64,000 bases of DNA from assembly GCF_000717175.1 (NCBI RefSeq), contig NZ_JNYD01000021.1, positions 37,227-101,226 on the forward strand, written 5' to 3'. The notes below the pieces were generated by a model. That model ran no database searches. It was not told the origin of the DNA and saw nothing but the letters and a program-made list of their open reading frames with translations. This DNA comes from Pseudonocardia autotrophica (GTDB lineage: Bacteria; Actinomycetota; Actinomycetes; Mycobacteriales; Pseudonocardiaceae). Position numbers and translations under genes: made by a program. This document shows, piece by piece, positions 61,573-64,000 of this stretch. Numbering within the stretch: position 1 is the first letter of the stretch; each line of letters starts with the position of its first letter.

Positions 61573-63060
61573 ATGCCCGTGGACTCCCGCCGTCTGGTCG
61601 ACAAGATCTGGTCGTATTGCCATGTCCTGCGCGACGACGGCGTCGGAGTCATCGAGTACACCGAGCAGCTGACCTACCTGCTGTTCCTCAAGATGGCGCA
61701 CGAGCGGGCGACCCGGAAGCTCAAGCCGCAGCAGATCGTCCCTGAGAAGTACTCGTGGCAGCGGCTGCTTGACGCCGAGGGCACAGACCTCGAAGTCACC
61801 TATACGGAGATTCTGGTTGGGCTGGCGGAGCAGCCGGGCACACTCGGCACGATCTTCCGCAAGGCACAGAACCGCGTGCAGGACCCCGCCAAGCTCAAGC
61901 GCCTGATCGTCGACCTGATCGACAAGGAGAACTGGTCGGCCTCCGGGACCGACCTCAAGGGCGACGCCTACGAGCAGCTGCTCGCCAAGGGCGCCTCCGA
62001 CAAGGGCTCAGGCGCGGGGCAGTACTTCACCCCGCGAGACCTGATCGCCGGGATCGTCGACGTCATCCAGCCCACGGCCGACGACACCGTCGTCGACCCA
62101 GCCTGCGGCACAGGCGGGTTCCTCCTCGTCGCCCACGAACGAGCAGCAGAGGGCTCCGAGCAGTTCACCCCGGTACAGCGACTGAGGCTGCGCGACGAGT
62201 TCGCCACCGGCTACGAGCTCGTCGACGGCACCGCCCGGCTCGCTGCAATGAACCTGCTACTGCACGGCATCGGGACGCCCGACGGCGACTCGCTGATCGA
62301 CGTCCGTGACGCTCTCATCGCAGACCCCGGACGCCGCTGGTCCGTCGTCCTGTCGAACCCGCCGTTCGGGCGCAAGTCCTCGCTCACCATGATCGGCTCC
62401 GACGGGCGCGAGGTTCGCGAGGACAGAGAGATCGAGCGCCAGGACTTCGTGGTCACGACCTCGAACAAGCAGCTCAACTTCCTGCAGCACATCATGACGA
62501 TTCTCGATATCAACGGCCGCGCGGCCGTCGTACTACCCGACAATGTGCTGTTCGAAGGCGGTGCCGGCGAGACCCTCCGCCGCAAGCTGCTGGCCGACTT
62601 CGACCTGCACACGATGCTGCGGCTCCCGACCGGCGTGTTCTACGCCCAGGGCGTGAAGGCCAACGTGCTGTTCTTCGAAAAGAAGCCAGCCTCCGAGCAG
62701 CCCTGGACCCAGCGCCTCTGGGTGTACGACCTGCGCACCAACCAGCACTTCACGCTCAAGCAGAACCCGCTGCGCCGCCACCACCTCGACGAGTTCGTCG
62801 ACGCGTACCTTCCAGGCAAGCCCCGCGACGAGCGCACCGAATCCGAGCGGTGGAAGTCCTTCACCTACGACGAGCTCGTCAGCCGCGATAACGCAAACCT
62901 CGACATCACGTGGCTACGCGACGAGTCGCTCGAAGACACCGACAACCTCCCCGCGCCCGCAGTCATCGCCCGGGAGATCGTCGAGGACCTGACCTCCGCT
63001 CTCGCCGAGTTCGAGGCCGTCGCCGCTGCGCTCGAGGGTCAAGTGAACGGCGAACTGTAG
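61573..63060 (+). CDS. hsdM: Type I restriction-modification methyltransferase subunit
   Basis: A 495-residue N6-adenine methyltransferase. The N-terminal helical domain has IWSYCHVLRDDGVGVIEYTE, followed by the SAM motif DPACGTGGFL (175-184) and catalytic NPPF (262-265); the QYFTPR motif is at about 150-155. Length matches short HsdM. It methylates one strand in each half of the HsdS-defined site and protects host DNA. It starts 33 nt after the GIY-YIG gene, the only gap in the operon. The stop overlaps by 22 nt the end of the opposing ligase gene. Confidence 0.93.
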   Translation: MPVDSRRLVDKIWSYCHVLRDDGVGVIEYTEQLTYLLFLKMAHERATRKLKPQQIVPEKYSWQRLLDAEGTDLEVTYTEILVGLAEQPGTLGTIFRKAQNRVQDPAKLKRLIVDLIDKENWSASGTDLKGDAYEQLLAKGASDKGSGAGQYFTPRDLIAGIVDVIQPTADDTVVDPACGTGGFLLVAHERAAEGSEQFTPVQRLRLRDEFATGYELVDGTARLAAMNLLLHGIGTPDGDSLIDVRDALIADPGRRWSVVLSNPPFGRKSSLTMIGSDGREVREDREIERQDFVVTTSNKQLNFLQHIMTILDINGRAAVVLPDNVLFEGGAGETLRRKLLADFDLHTMLRLPTGVFYAQGVKANVLFFEKKPASEQPWTQRLWVYDLRTNQHFTLKQNPLRRHHLDEFVDAYLPGKPRDERTESERWKSFTYDELVSRDNANLDITWLRDESLEDTDNLPAPAVIAREIVEDLTSALAEFEAVAAALEGQVNGEL

Positions 63061-63956
63061 GTATCGCCTGCCCTTGAGATCGTGTCAAGGCGCTCAGAGC
63101 GGTAGCCCGTGAGCGCTTTGGGGTCGCCGACCTCCTGGACTGCGAGCACGTCCGGATCCAGCGCGGCGGAAGCCTGCATTACCTCCTCGGGACGCAGGTC
63201 CAGCCGTGAACGCATGAACCGCACGGGATGACGCCAGCGGCCGTACTCGAAGGCGGCGTCGACCTCGAGCTCGACCACCACCTCAGGTGCCACCTGCACG
63301 TACGCGACCGGTTCGCTCGGGCGCTGCCCGAATCGGGCCGACGGGATCACCTCCGGCCACGGATGTCCACCGGCCGGCGCGGTCAGCACACCTCGCAGCT
63401 GCGCGCGGGCGGCGGGGGACAGCGGCGTCGTGCGGCCGGCGACTCGCAGCCGGCCGTGCGCACCGAACCGGCCGACCACCAGCGCGTCGGGCTCGGCGAG
63501 GGTGCCGAGCACTCCCCCGACGACCGCCTCGGCGCTCAGCCGCGTCTTGACCTTCCGCCATCCCCGGGCACCGGCGCGGTAGGGCTGGTCGACCCGCTTG
63601 GCCACCACGCCCTCGATGCCCGACGCGGTGTGCTCCCGCATCCACAAGCGTCCGACCGCCGGGTCGGCGGAGGTGGGCATGAGCACCAGCCCGTGCGGCA
63701 AGCGTGCGCCGAGCAGCTCCTCCAGGCGCCGGTGCCGCTCCGCCCACGGCAGCGGGCGCAGGTCCGTGCCCTGGCGCGCCAGCAGGTCGAACACGACATA
63801 GGCGGCCGGCGTGGCCGCGGCGAGCCGACCGGCGCCGGCAGTCGAGGGCTGCAGGCGTTCCTGCAGGGCTGCGAAGTCGAGCCGGCCCTGCTGCCACACC
63901 ACTAGACCGTATGGGGGCCGGCGCCTCGCTCGTAAGTTGGCGCGGGTCACCGTCAC
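63039..63956 (-). pseudogene. 5'-truncated ATP-dependent DNA ligase fused to an EEP-like tail
   Basis: From about 63909 the frame matches the ligase domain of LigC/LigD: VVWQQGRLDFAALQERL, AAYVVFDLLARQGTDL, GIEGVVAKRVDQPY (motif IV), and WRKVKTRLSAEAVVGG (motif V). The nucleotidyl-accepting Lys motif (K-x-D-G) is not present; the first ~18 residues are unrelated. The end, ASAALDPDVLAVQEVGDPKAL, resembles the N-terminus of an endonuclease/exonuclease/phosphatase, a different family. So the ORF is a truncated chimera, probably at an island junction, and cannot form the ligase-adenylate. Confidence 0.6.
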
Positions 63957-64000
63957 GACCGGTGGCGGTGCCGCATTTACGGGAGGCGCCGGTGCTGTCG

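Noticed and set aside
1..64000. CRISPR arrays, rRNA genes, riboswitches and complete insertion sequences
   Set aside because: I looked for regularly spaced repeats, rRNA-like conserved stretches and complete transposases with ends, and saw none.

Overview
The window is about 70% GC, with GTG and ATG starts, dense ATGA/GTGA stop-start overlaps, a WhiB protein, LAL-type LuxR, TetR, IclR and LysR regulators and catabolic operons. This points to a high-GC actinomycete, probably of the Pseudonocardia type; that assignment is inference.

Region 1 (1-35.3 kb) is intact, gene-dense catabolic chromosome. It begins with an acetoacetate-CoA-ligase-like gene, an SDR, and a coupled acyl-CoA ligase/luciferase-like oxidoreductase pair facing a TetR regulator. 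Next come a WhiB gene, a large LAL regulator, a pRiA4b ORF-3-like gene and a UPF0158-like gene split by an in-frame amber codon. A four-gene operon (10.7-16.8 kb: HyuA, HyuB, MFS, sarcosine-oxidase-like) with a divergent LysR gene looks built for N-methylhydantoin or a similar compound. From 21.8 to 31.3 kb almost every gene lies on the minus strand: Dabb protein, DUF59 protein, amidohydrolase, acyl-CoA ligase and alpha/beta hydrolase, then an amidase/M20/MFS/M19 operon. On the plus strand are a CapA-like phosphatase and a hydrolase/Old Yellow Enzyme pair, with an IclR gene convergent to them.

Region 2 (35.3-48.3 kb) is a gene graveyard. Fragments and frameshifted copies of an alcohol dehydrogenase, a DevS-like kinase, a DUF2382 protein, an aquaporin, a methyltransferase, a DUF7144 membrane protein, a SpoIIE phosphatase (four frameshifts), a STAS protein (amber stop), a holin-like protein and pyruvate kinase lie between a few intact genes (TetR/glycosyltransferase, small secreted protein, DUF1003, DUF6325, MerR). 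Many of these are stress-response families, so it looks like a decaying stress island.

Region 3 (48.4-54.4 kb) is an intact sugar-acid operon: KdgT-type permease, RuBisCO-like protein, DUF1537 kinase and zinc dehydrogenase, with a divergent DeoR regulator and two matching candidate operators between them. The kinase plus RuBisCO-like pair suggests 3-oxo-isoapionate (apiose/apionate) degradation.

Region 4 (54.4-64 kb) starts with an IS1380-type transposase relic and the 3' half of a tRNA-Thr(CGU), which looks like an integration scar. Beyond it lie a membrane-anchored thermonuclease-like protein and a Type I restriction-modification operon in the order hsdR-hsdS-[GIY-YIG/DUF4357]-hsdM, then a 5'-truncated ATP-dependent DNA ligase whose tail looks like an endonuclease/exonuclease/phosphatase fragment. 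This is best read as a defence island integrated in the tRNA gene, with its far end outside the window.
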